Shown: in pieces, positions 1-7,275 of the stretch
Numbering within the stretch: position 1 is the first letter of the stretch
Layout of the letters: every line of letters begins with the position of its first letter
Source: Anaerolineae bacterium
GTDB taxonomy: Bacteria > Chloroflexota > Anaerolineae > Aggregatilineales > Phototrophicaceae
NCBI GenBank assembly: GCA_017303635.1
Contig: JAFLCG010000010.1
Coordinates: 208,348-272,347, forward strand
DNA length: 64,000 bases
Reading direction: 5' to 3'
Made by a program: the position numbers and the translations under genes
The notes under the pieces: generated by a model
The model's input: the letters and a program-made list of their open reading frames with translations, nothing else
The model's database searches: none
What the model was told of the DNA's origin: nothing

Positions 1-1
1 C

Positions 2-55
2 CGGTTGCTGACCTTGGAGTTGTGGGGACAGCAGTTCATGAAAGTAACTGAATGA
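2..55 (+). CDS. C-terminal tail of a probable asparagine synthase-like protein (partial)
   Basis: Only the last 17 codons are in the window; the frame from base 2 ends at TGA 53-55. The visible residues RLLTLELWGQQF resemble the usual C-terminus of glutamine-hydrolysing asparagine synthases, where an L-x-x-L-E-L-W stretch precedes the end. The next gene is a polysaccharide flippase, and the intact asparagine synthase at 56182-58167 also sits beside a flippase, which supports the reading. With so few residues the family call is tentative; another protein with a similar tail is possible. Confidence 0.35.
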   Translation, partial: RLLTLELWGQQFMKVTE

Positions 56-73
56 TTCACCTTCTACAGTCAG

Positions 74-139
74 CCCTCACCCCCAACCCCTCTCCCAAAA
101 TCCGCCGTCTGCCGAAGACGGCGCGGCGGGGAGAGGGGA
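74..139. repeat. Intergenic repeat of the CTCACCCCCAACCCCTCTCC type, copy 1
   Basis: A C-rich arm with CCCCTCTCCC (87-96) pairs with GGGGAGAGGGG (128-138). The middle holds a second stem, CCGTCT (105-110) with AGACGG (116-121). The same outer arms occur in opposite orientation at 62104-62190, so this is a dispersed element. Elements of this sequence are common between genes in many bacterial genomes; their function is unknown. Confidence 0.75.
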
Positions 140-182
140 GCCAAATACAGGAAATGCCTGAGCAGTTGCGTAAGGTAAGTGA

Positions 183-1682
183 ATGACTACCCTGAGTACA
201 GCCGATGCCCGCCGCGCGGCCCGTAATGCCAGCGCGATTGCGGCTTCCAGCATCCTCAGCCGGGGCATTCAATTCGGCTGGCAGTTGATCTTTGTGCTGC
301 TGGTTTCGCAGGAAGCCTTTGGCATCTACGGCGCAGTCAGCAGTTTTGTGCAGATCGGCACCGCGATTGCCGGATTTGGGCTGGGCTTGATCGTCATCCG
401 CGAGGTCGCTCGCCGACCCGATCAATCCGGGCGCTACCTGACGGCGACCCTGTTCCTGCAAACCCTGTTCGCGCTGCTGGCCTACGTGGGCCTGAACATG
501 GCGGCAGCGCTGGGCGGGTACAGCGAAGCGGTGCGCGTCTTTCTGGCACTGGCAGCCATCAACCTGATTATTGATACATTGGGCAACATCGCTTTTGACC
601 AGTTGATGGCCCATGAGCGCATGGTGGAAACCTCGATCATCAGCGTCGTGCATGTGCTGGCGATGATGATCCTGGCGTTCACGGGGCTGCGACTGGGTTA
701 CAGCCTGTTCGGGGTCTATGCCGGGGTGGCGCTGTCGGGTCTGCTGCGGGCAGGATTGCTGTGGTGGCGGCTGCGACTGGCCGATGTCCTGCCAGCATGG
801 CCGATGGATCGCGCCGTGGCGCGGAGCCTGCTGGTGAATGCGGCACCGATTGCCCTGAGCAGCGTGTTATATCTGGCCTATCAGCAGATGGACAAGCTGC
901 TCACCAACCGCTTCGTGGGCGACCGGGAGACCGCTTATCTCTCGCTGGCGTTCGTGGTCATCTTTGGGTTGGTCGAGGTATTAAATACCACGGTTCTGAC
1001 GGCGCTGTATCCGTTGATGTCCCGGGCGGCGGTAGACCGCAGTAGCGAGCGATTTGGCTTCATGGTGGACAAGGTGAGTATGTTTACCTTCGCGCTCCTG
1101 CTGCCGATTGCGCTGGTGCTGACTTTCTTCGGCGAGGCGCTGATCGTGCCGATTTTTCAGGAACGCTACCGCACGACTGCGCATATCCTGTCGGTCTTCA
1201 TCTGGTACGCGCTCCTCTCCATGACCAATAATGCGCTGGTGCAGGGTTTGATGACACAGAATCGGCAGCGCCGGGTGCTGCTGAACCGGGTATGTGGTCT
1301 GGTGGTCAATCTGGTCAGCCTGCTCCTGCTGCTGCCCACCTTTGGTGTGATGGGCGCGCCGTTGGCCTCGGTCATCGCGGAGTCGGTGGCGGCGGCTCTG
1401 ACTCTGCTGACATTCCGTGCTCACGGTTGGGATCGGCGGCAGTTCCTTTTACAAATCGGACGGCTGGCACTGTGGGGGGCGGTGGTTGCCGGGGTGATGT
1501 GGGTGGTGGGTGCGATCAATCCGTATCTCGGTATCCTCGTCGGGGTGATAGTCTATGCCACAGGGCTGATGTTCCTGCCGATTCTGCGCTCGCACGACTG
1601 GGACTTCCTCTACCGGTTGTTAAGTGCGCTGCCGTTGGGCGGGATGGTCAGCCGGGTGTGGAAGCGGGAGGTGAGTGGCTAG
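183..1682 (+). CDS. Oligosaccharide flippase (Wzx/MATE-like polysaccharide biosynthesis protein)
   Basis: A 499-residue integral membrane protein with about 12-14 hydrophobic segments spread over its whole length, the pattern of the polysaccharide biosynthesis/flippase branch of the MOP superfamily. The N-terminus has the usual short basic stretch (DARRAARNASAIAASS) before the first membrane helix. The family moves undecaprenyl-linked oligosaccharides across the inner membrane for O-antigen, capsule or S-layer glycan assembly. ATG at 183 is preceded by AAGG about 6 bases upstream. It follows the tail of a probable asparagine synthase, so it may close a surface-glycan operon lying mostly left of the window. 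A second flippase is at 58171. The substrate cannot be read from sequence. Confidence 0.85.
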   Translation: MTTLSTADARRAARNASAIAASSILSRGIQFGWQLIFVLLVSQEAFGIYGAVSSFVQIGTAIAGFGLGLIVIREVARRPDQSGRYLTATLFLQTLFALLAYVGLNMAAALGGYSEAVRVFLALAAINLIIDTLGNIAFDQLMAHERMVETSIISVVHVLAMMILAFTGLRLGYSLFGVYAGVALSGLLRAGLLWWRLRLADVLPAWPMDRAVARSLLVNAAPIALSSVLYLAYQQMDKLLTNRFVGDRETAYLSLAFVVIFGLVEVLNTTVLTALYPLMSRAAVDRSSERFGFMVDKVSMFTFALLLPIALVLTFFGEALIVPIFQERYRTTAHILSVFIWYALLSMTNNALVQGLMTQNRQRRVLLNRVCGLVVNLVSLLLLLPTFGVMGAPLASVIAESVAAALTLLTFRAHGWDRRQFLLQIGRLALWGAVVAGVMWVVGAINPYLGILVGVIVYATGLMFLPILRSHDWDFLYRLLSALPLGGMVSRVWKREVSG

Positions 1683-1876
1683 AGGTCGGTGGTCAGTGGC
1701 TGGTGGAAAGTCGTCGCGCTGCGCCCGCCAGTGGTTCAAAACCACCGGCTAGATCTGGAATGACGCCCCACAGGGACTTCCTGCGGTCGCACTGAAGGCA
1801 TTCCGGTCTTGGCGGTTAAAACTTTCGTTCTTCAGTCATAGTCGCTCTGGACTTCTCTTTTCCTGTGAACTTCCGC
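1683..1876. other. Intergenic stretch with short word-like repeats and an inverted repeat
   Basis: No gene seen. Bases 1685-1707 are made of repeated words GGTCAGTGG and GGCTGGTGG, which recur at 10946-10975. Further right, GGAATG near 1757 and CATTCC near 1798 can form a long hairpin that may end transcription of the flippase gene. Confidence 0.4.
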
Positions 1877-2230
1877 TTACTTCCCCTCACCCTCGCCGAC
1901 GGGTTCCTTGCCGGTGGTGACGCTGATCCATTCCGGGCGATCCCCGCGCAGATGCCCATAGACCGGCTTTTCATTGCGGAGCATATCGACGAAGGGGCCA
2001 ATATCGGCAATGGGCAGGAAGAAGTAGCCCTTCTTATTGCGGACATCGTAGAACGGATCGGGGAAGTCGCTGGTCGGGTCGAGGAAGTAGACATCCATGG
2101 TGTACTCGCCACCAGTGCACCGGATGAGCGCCCGCACGGCGGCACTCACCCCGTTAAAGGTCTGCCGCTCCAACTGCCGCCAGACGATCATGTACTCGGT
2201 GATCTCGAACAGTTGCACGTCCATCGTCAT
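1877..2230 (-). CDS. Hypothetical protein, 117 aa
   Basis: A small soluble protein with no membrane segment; family not recognised. It is rich in aromatic and acidic residues in its middle part (YFLDPTSDFPDPFYDV) and ends in a charged tail (VGEGEGK). The ATG at 2230 has AAGGAG eight bases upstream, so the start is well supported. It stands alone on the minus strand with no co-directional neighbour close enough for an operon. No function is proposed. Confidence 0.65.
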   Translation of the reverse strand: MTMDVQLFEITEYMIVWRQLERQTFNGVSAAVRALIRCTGGEYTMDVYFLDPTSDFPDPFYDVRNKKGYFFLPIADIGPFVDMLRNEKPVYGHLRGDRPEWISVTTGKEPVGEGEGK

Positions 2231-2337
2231 GTGGGGACTCCTTGCATGATAGTAGTTTATCAGTAACTGAATTTATGTTCTAGATTGCACTGGACATGAT
2301 AGTAAGTTGATATAGAATTTATTTAAAGGTATAGGTA

Positions 2338-3087
2338 TTGACGATGGTAGATTACAGTCTCCACAAACATTTCTATCAATCATACATTGTTGATGAGGAC
2401 TTACTTCGACATATCGATCATTTGCTATGTGATGTGTCTCCAAAGCGTAGATGGGATATCTCATTGAGTGACAATGGAAGTATTAGTTTTTCCTCACTAG
2501 AGGAACTGCTTAAATTTCCAAACGTGTCAGAACGCAGCATTACTAACATTGAGATAAGGGCATATTCACTTGATAAATCAATTACGATTTCCTTTGACAA
2601 AGGATTCATGACTGATTTACCCGTTACTAAGATTTATTTACACAGTAATGACGAAAGGGATATCGATTACTATCTCAAGAGATGCACGCAACTTATTAAT
2701 GATTCTCGAAGAGGGAAAGTATATTCGTTTTTTGCTCAACTGAATTTATTTGGCCTAGTTAGTACTGGATTATTTGTCCTTAGCTGGTACGGTATGATTT
2801 CCAGTCCAATGAGTCCAGGGGAGCAATTTAGGACATTCATAAACGGTATCTTTTCTGAAAAGGCAGTATTTATTGTCGCTATTCTTGTAGTTTACGTATT
2901 CGTATTACTTGTGATTACACGTATTCTCGATACCATTCAAAGAATCCTATTTCCATCCTGCACCTTTGCAATAGGAGCAGGAGTCAAACGGGAACGAATA
3001 TCGGATAACCTACGCAACACAGTTCTTGTCGGTGGGATTGCATTGCCCTTTATTTGGTTTGTCATCACATCACTACTGACTGGCTGA
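2338..3087 (+). CDS. Hypothetical membrane protein in an A+T-rich island
   Basis: About 247-249 residues. The first 130 residues look soluble and mixed in charge; two long hydrophobic helices follow (around residues 135-155 and 178-200) and a third lies at the C-terminus (about 228-246). No family recognised. The stretch 2240-3090 is visibly richer in A+T than its neighbours and uses A/T-ending codons, suggesting recent acquisition. Two starts are possible: TTG at 2338 or ATG at 2344, the latter with AGG about eight bases upstream. TGGACA at 2291 and TAGAAT at 2313 (16-bp spacing) make a plausible promoter. Function unknown. Confidence 0.7.
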   Translation: MTMVDYSLHKHFYQSYIVDEDLLRHIDHLLCDVSPKRRWDISLSDNGSISFSSLEELLKFPNVSERSITNIEIRAYSLDKSITISFDKGFMTDLPVTKIYLHSNDERDIDYYLKRCTQLINDSRRGKVYSFFAQLNLFGLVSTGLFVLSWYGMISSPMSPGEQFRTFINGIFSEKAVFIVAILVVYVFVLLVITRILDTIQRILFPSCTFAIGAGVKRERISDNLRNTVLVGGIALPFIWFVITSLLTG

Positions 3088-3171
3088 TAGAGCCTTAATT
3101 TGCATGGATCAGTTCTCAGCACCTCGTACTTCGCGCACCTTAACGCTGTACTGAGAACTGTAGGCTTGTTC

Positions 3172-4158
3172 CTATCCCGCCTGCTTATTGAGAATATCCA
3201 TCTCCTGACGGACGGTCTCGTACAGGGTCTCCGCACGGAGCTGCGCCAGCGAGTAGCAGGGGCCGCCCATGCGCTCCGCCAGCTTGGCCGCCAGCCCTTG
3301 ATCGAAGGCGACGTGTTCCATGTTGATGGTCACGGTGCGGATGTTATCGAACTTGAGGCCGTCAGCGATGCGGTTGGCCTCTTCCTGCGGGGCGAGAGTC
3401 GTACTCATGGAGACATTGCCCGCGCCATCGGTCAGCAGGATCATCAGCGGCAGCACATCCGGGTGCAGCGTCTTCTCCCGGCGGATGGTTTCGTAGGCCA
3501 GCAGCAGCCCGGCGGAGAGCGGAGTCTTGCCGCCGACCGGGATGTCTGTCAGGGCTTGTTTTGCCAGCGTGACCGAGTTGGTCGGCGGCAGCACCATGCT
3601 GGCGCGGTCTTTCTGAAAGACGATGAGGCCCACGCGGTCACGCCGTTGATAGGCATCGGTCAACAGGGACATGATGGCGCCCTTGGTGGCCGCCATACGC
3701 TCGGAGACGGCCATGCTCCACGAGGCATCGACCACAAACAGGATCAGGTTGGCTGTCCGGCGCACGCGGACTTTGCGGTGCAGGTCAGTCTTGTTCAGGG
3801 CGTAGGCCATGCCGCTTTGCTTAAGACCTTCGGCCCGCGCTTTCTGGAAGGGAGCGGCGGCACGCAGGGTGGCATCAAAGGCAATATCGGAGGACTTTTT
3901 GCTGCCCATCGGCACGGCGCGGATGTAATGACCACGCTTGCGGTCGGTCTTGGTGCGTGACCGCCGACCGGCGTGTTTACGGGTCAGTTTATCGAGGTTG
4001 GTCTGGAGCTTGCGGGGGGCGAACTCCCCGCCGGATTTGATCTTCTTGCCGCCTTCCCACCAGTACGTCTGCTGATTATCAAAGACGCTCTGAGGGGTTG
4101 GATCGGTCTGACCTAAATCCGGCAGGTTTTCGTTTTGTTCACTGGCTACGGATTGGCT
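3172..4158 (-). CDS. chlD: ChlD-type VWA half of a chelatase, read in the -1 frame after frameshifting
   Basis: This frame is open without a stop from the A9 run at 4158-4166 down to the stop at 3172, 328 codons. It begins with a polar linker, then a region with GGEFAPRKL and RKHAGRRSRT, typical of the segment before the VWA domain in ChlD/cobaltochelatase proteins. The VWA domain follows, with a MIDAS motif DASWS, the threonine in GGKTPLSAGL and the LTDG aspartate. The C-terminus ends soon after the domain, as in the family. An independent start (GTG 3915 or ATG 3909) exists, but it would discard the conserved basic linker, so I infer that this part is normally made as a C-terminal extension of the upstream ChlI-like ATPase, giving about 696 residues. 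Metal could be Mg or Co; no CobN/ChlH gene is present in the window. Confidence 0.8.
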   Translation of the reverse strand, partial: SQSVASEQNENLPDLGQTDPTPQSVFDNQQTYWWEGGKKIKSGGEFAPRKLQTNLDKLTRKHAGRRSRTKTDRKRGHYIRAVPMGSKKSSDIAFDATLRAAAPFQKARAEGLKQSGMAYALNKTDLHRKVRVRRTANLILFVVDASWSMAVSERMAATKGAIMSLLTDAYQRRDRVGLIVFQKDRASMVLPPTNSVTLAKQALTDIPVGGKTPLSAGLLLAYETIRREKTLHPDVLPLMILLTDGAGNVSMSTTLAPQEEANRIADGLKFDNIRTVTINMEHVAFDQGLAAKLAERMGGPCYSLAQLRAETLYETVRQEMDILNKQAG

Positions 4159-5261
4159 TTTTTTTTCACTGCGTTTTCTTCAGAACCTTCAGCCGCTTCG
4201 CTGGCCTCTTCGCCCTGGCCCCACTCGGTGTTGGCCTGTTCAAGCTGCTGCTCGACATTGGACATGTTCATCTGTCCATCAGCGAACGGGCCGCGCTTGA
4301 GGCGGTGCGGCAACGCCAATTCAGCCGCCATCAGAATGTCGCGGTTTTCCAGCCAGGTACGGCCTTCAAAGGCGGCATGGGCGCGGGCAGCCTTCAGGAT
4401 CACCAGGTCAGCGCGGTGGCCGTCAATGTGGAGGCCGCCGGTGATGGTGGCAATGTTGAAGAGTTCGCGTCGACCGTACTCCACCGCATCCGCAATTTCG
4501 CGGGCGGCAGCAATCTGGTCGGAGAGTTTCTGTTCTTCACCCGCCCAGGCGCGGCGGAAGGCTTCGGCATCGGTTTCGTACTGGATGTGCCGTTCGAGGA
4601 TTTCCATGCGGTCATTGGCGTTGCTGATGCCCTTGACCTCGACCGACAGCGCGAAACGGTCCAGCAATTGTGGACGCAGGTCACCTTCTTCCGGGTTCAT
4701 GGTGCCAACCAGGATGAAGCGGGCGGGATGCGTGAAGCTGATGCCTTCGCGCTCGACCACGTTCACACCCATCGCCGCTGAGTCCAGCAGCAGGTCCACG
4801 ACATGATCATCCAGCAGGTTGACTTCATCCACGTACAGGATGCCCCGGTTAGCCGCTGCCAGCACACCCGGCTCGAAGTGTTTTTCACCCTTCTGGATGG
4901 CTTTTTCGATATCCAGCGTGCCGACCACCCGGTCTTCGGTGGCGCTGACCGGCAGATCGACAAAGCGGGTACGGCGGCGCTCGGTCTTAAGTTCTTCACC
5001 CCGTTCGGCCCGAGCGCGGATTTCATCCGACCAGGTGTCCGGGCGCTTGGGATCATCACCATAAGGGGAGCCGATGACCACTTCAATATCCGGCAGGAGG
5101 GCAGCCAACGCACGAGCCGCGGTGGATTTACCGGTGCCGCGTTCGCCACGAATGAGCACACCGCCGATGCGGGTATCAATGGCGTTGAGGATCAACGCAC
5201 GTTTCATCGTCTCCTGCCCGACGATAGCGGTGAAGGGGTAAACCGAGGGCCGTCTTGTCAT
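4146..5261 (-). CDS. chlI: ChlI-type AAA+ ATPase subunit of magnesium/cobalt chelatase (zero-frame product)
   Basis: Zero-frame product of 371 residues, close to the length of stand-alone BchI/ChlI subunits. It shows Walker A GERGTGKST, Walker B ILYVDEVNLLDD, sensor-region LVGTMNPEEGDLRPQLLDRF, and the family insert with ERRRTRFVDLPVSATEDRVVG as separate stretches. The AAA+ ring drives metal insertion into a tetrapyrrole together with ChlD and a large CobN/ChlH subunit. The end of the frame is GTG, nine A, GCC AAT CCG TAG, so translation stops four codons after a run of nine A. A one-base backward slip joins it to the VWA frame (3172-4158). The same gene could thus make both the small and the medium subunit. 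Confidence 0.92.
   Translation of the reverse strand: MTRRPSVYPFTAIVGQETMKRALILNAIDTRIGGVLIRGERGTGKSTAARALAALLPDIEVVIGSPYGDDPKRPDTWSDEIRARAERGEELKTERRRTRFVDLPVSATEDRVVGTLDIEKAIQKGEKHFEPGVLAAANRGILYVDEVNLLDDHVVDLLLDSAAMGVNVVEREGISFTHPARFILVGTMNPEEGDLRPQLLDRFALSVEVKGISNANDRMEILERHIQYETDAEAFRRAWAGEEQKLSDQIAAAREIADAVEYGRRELFNIATITGGLHIDGHRADLVILKAARAHAAFEGRTWLENRDILMAAELALPHRLKRGPFADGQMNMSNVEQQLEQANTEWGQGEEASEAAEGSEENAVKKKANP
4156..4166 (-). promoter_or_regulatory. Candidate -1 ribosomal frameshift site (A9 run)
   Basis: On the minus strand the run of nine A (4166-4158) is followed by GCC. The zero frame reads AAA AAA AAA GCC AAT CCG TAG; slipping back one base reads AAA AAA AAA AGC CAA TCC and enters the open ChlD frame. 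The run permits full re-pairing of lysyl-tRNA. Upstream purine-rich stretches (GAAGG about 19 bases and GAAGA about 10 bases before the run) could act as stimulatory Shine-Dalgarno pairing, but both are weak. A sequencing or polymerase indel at the homopolymer is the main alternative. Confidence 0.65.
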
Positions 5262-5369
5262 GTGAAGGATGTTCCATTCCAGTGAGAAGCAACAGAAGCA
5301 TTATAACCTAGCCACCTTGCGGGTCAATTGCCAGCGCAGGCCAGTGAAGAAGTGAAGAAGTACAGAGTG

Positions 5370-5430
5370 GAGACCGGCTGATAGCTCATAGCTGATAGCC
5401 AGACTGGAATCTGATAGCCACCAGCCGCTC
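5370..5430. repeat. Degenerate GCTGATAGC-type word repeats
   Basis: Between the chelatase start and the next gene, the words GCTGATAGC, CTCATAGCTGATAGCC and CTGATAGCCACC follow one another. They match, in the opposite orientation, the perfect TATCAGC array at 39845-39893. No gene is seen between 5262 and 5435. Confidence 0.5.
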
Positions 5431-5435
5431 CGCTT

Positions 5436-6158
5436 CTACGTTGGTTGCGGTATAGGCGTCACCGGCCAGGCACCGAGGGCTTCCAGGAGGGATTGACCTG
5501 TTAGGCCGTTATCCAGCAGGGCCTCGACCTCGCTGAACATCGCGCGGACAGTCGTGAAATAGCCTGGCGCGTTAAAGGTGACTGTCAGGTAGCCGAGGCG
5601 TGCGGGTAGATCCGCTTCGGCGCTGAACTCAACCAGTAGTTCGTAGGCTTTCATATACGACTCGGCCAGTGCAGGCGCATTGGTCAGGGTGAGGCTGTAG
5701 ATGTTCAGATGAAAATCGGTCGTCATGGCGGCGAAGTAGGCGACGGCGGGTGTACCACTGCGATAGTCCAGGCAGTTTTCGCCATAAGCTTCGGCAAAGA
5801 CGCCGGCCCTAAATTCAGCCTCGGTTAACCAATCCTGAACCTGTTGGGTCATTTCGGGCAAAGGTTCCGATGCCCACTGCCAAGCGCATTGGAGATAAGC
5901 AGGTGACGAGGTGGCGGTATTGGAATGAGTTGTGGTCAGCGTGGGGGTTGCGCTGTGAAGCGGGATGGCCGTCGATGAAGGGGTCAGGCTGACTCGGTGT
6001 GTTGGGCTGACAGTGACGGGCGGGCGTGTTTGGGTGAGTCGCGTCACGGAAGCGGGCTGGTCAGCGGTGAGGGTGACGACGCCGACCAGCGCAATGATGA
6101 CAATCGTAATGAGGCTGAACCAGAATAGGGCAATGGTGCGTGCTGGTTGTCCAGGCAT
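5436..6158 (-). CDS. Membrane-anchored hypothetical protein with P/T/S-rich linker
   Basis: 240 residues. An N-terminal hydrophobic helix (residues about 8-30, IALFWFSLITIVIIALVGVV) acts as a signal anchor. It is followed by some 50 residues rich in Thr, Ser and Pro, a typical extracellular spacer, and then a helical domain of about 150 residues with a Cys pair (YLQCAW and GENCLDY) that could form a disulfide. No family recognised. It is probably an extracytoplasmic protein of unknown role. The next gene upstream, at 6250, is on the same strand 90 bases away, so co-transcription is possible. Confidence 0.65.
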   Translation of the reverse strand: MPGQPARTIALFWFSLITIVIIALVGVVTLTADQPASVTRLTQTRPPVTVSPTHRVSLTPSSTAIPLHSATPTLTTTHSNTATSSPAYLQCAWQWASEPLPEMTQQVQDWLTEAEFRAGVFAEAYGENCLDYRSGTPAVAYFAAMTTDFHLNIYSLTLTNAPALAESYMKAYELLVEFSAEADLPARLGYLTVTFNAPGYFTTVRAMFSEVEALLDNGLTGQSLLEALGAWPVTPIPQPT

Positions 6159-6249
6159 GGCAATACCTCGTCTTCCACGTAGCTTCTACTAGCAAGACGT
6201 GCTGCGGGTTCAGATGGTTCCATCCATGGGGGATGTTGGCCTTGACCTA

Positions 6250-7194
6250 TCAGGCAAAACTTGGCAATACATCGGCTGCCAGTTGTTCCAGACCGTCGAT
6301 GTCATCCTGGTCGAGCCATTGCAGCATGAAGCGCTGAACACCGGCTTCGGCATAGCGCCCCAGTTGTTCAACCAGGGCTGGCCCAGTGCCGACCAGCATC
6401 CCGGCGGCGCGCAAGCCTTCGGCACCGTCTTTGATGCCCCAACCAGCGGCAGTTGCCTCGATTTTGCGGTTTAAGGCAGTCTCATCACGGTCATAGACCA
6501 CCCGTGTCATCAACGAACGTTTGACGCTGTGTGGTTCGCGCCCCTGGGCTTGCAGCATGTCGTCCAGCCGGGAGGAGCGCTGCTTGAACAGATCAAGCGA
6601 GGCGTAGACTGCGTTCCATTCCTGGGCATACTGGGCAACCAGTGGCAGGGTTTTCTCTGGTCCATTGCCGCCAATCAGTACCGGCGGTCCAGCAGGCCGG
6701 GCTGGATGGGGGAGCAGAACGGCATCATCGACCGAGAAATGCCGACCCCGATAGGTGACAGGATGCTGACTGGCCAGCAACCGGGTGGTGATTGCCAGGG
6801 CATCCGTGAACATGGCGTAGCGGGTTTCAAAGTCGTAGAAGGGGACACCAAATTTATTGTGTTCGCGTTCCTGCCATCCTGCGCCTAATCCCAGCACCAG
6901 CCGTCCGTTACTCAGGTCATCAACCGCCGCTGCCATGCGTACCGTCATGGACGGATGGCGGAATGTCACCGGAGAGACCAATGGGCCGAATTCGATGCGT
7001 TTTGTGGCAGTGGCCGCATAGGTCAGGGAGACCCACAATTCCAGCGAGTCTTTATCGGGCGGGTTGTTATTGGTGAAGTGATCGGAACGGAACAGGCACT
7101 GAAATCCAAAATCTTCGGCAGCCTGGAGCAACCGCTGCCAACGCTGCCAATTGAGGCCATCCTGTCCTTCTATCATCAAGCCAATCTGTGTCAT
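6250..7194 (-). CDS. LLM-class (luciferase-like) F420-dependent oxidoreductase
   Basis: 314 residues, the normal length for single-domain bacterial luciferase-like monooxygenase-fold proteins. The N-terminus IGLMIEGQDGLNW, the FRSDHFT segment, the LVSPVTFRHP strand and the strong motif GRLVLGLGAGW are those of the F420-dependent branch of the family, which uses the deazaflavin F420 rather than FMN. The protein is cytoplasmic and forms a TIM barrel. The reaction is probably a hydride transfer on an unknown substrate. An AAGGGG stretch lies upstream of the ATG at 7194. Neighbours give no pathway hint. Confidence 0.85.
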   Translation of the reverse strand: MTQIGLMIEGQDGLNWQRWQRLLQAAEDFGFQCLFRSDHFTNNNPPDKDSLELWVSLTYAATATKRIEFGPLVSPVTFRHPSMTVRMAAAVDDLSNGRLVLGLGAGWQEREHNKFGVPFYDFETRYAMFTDALAITTRLLASQHPVTYRGRHFSVDDAVLLPHPARPAGPPVLIGGNGPEKTLPLVAQYAQEWNAVYASLDLFKQRSSRLDDMLQAQGREPHSVKRSLMTRVVYDRDETALNRKIEATAAGWGIKDGAEGLRAAGMLVGTGPALVEQLGRYAEAGVQRFMLQWLDQDDIDGLEQLAADVLPSFA

Positions 7195-7275
7195 GGGGCT
7201 GCCCCTTCCCGATTGAGTCCTGCGTGGGTAACATCCACAGTCTACCTGCTTTTTCCTGTTGCGGAACCATGACGT

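Noticed and set aside
3100..3960. 286-codon plus-strand frame opposite the VWA domain
   Set aside because: Antisense shadow of the ChlD half, which has clear motifs.
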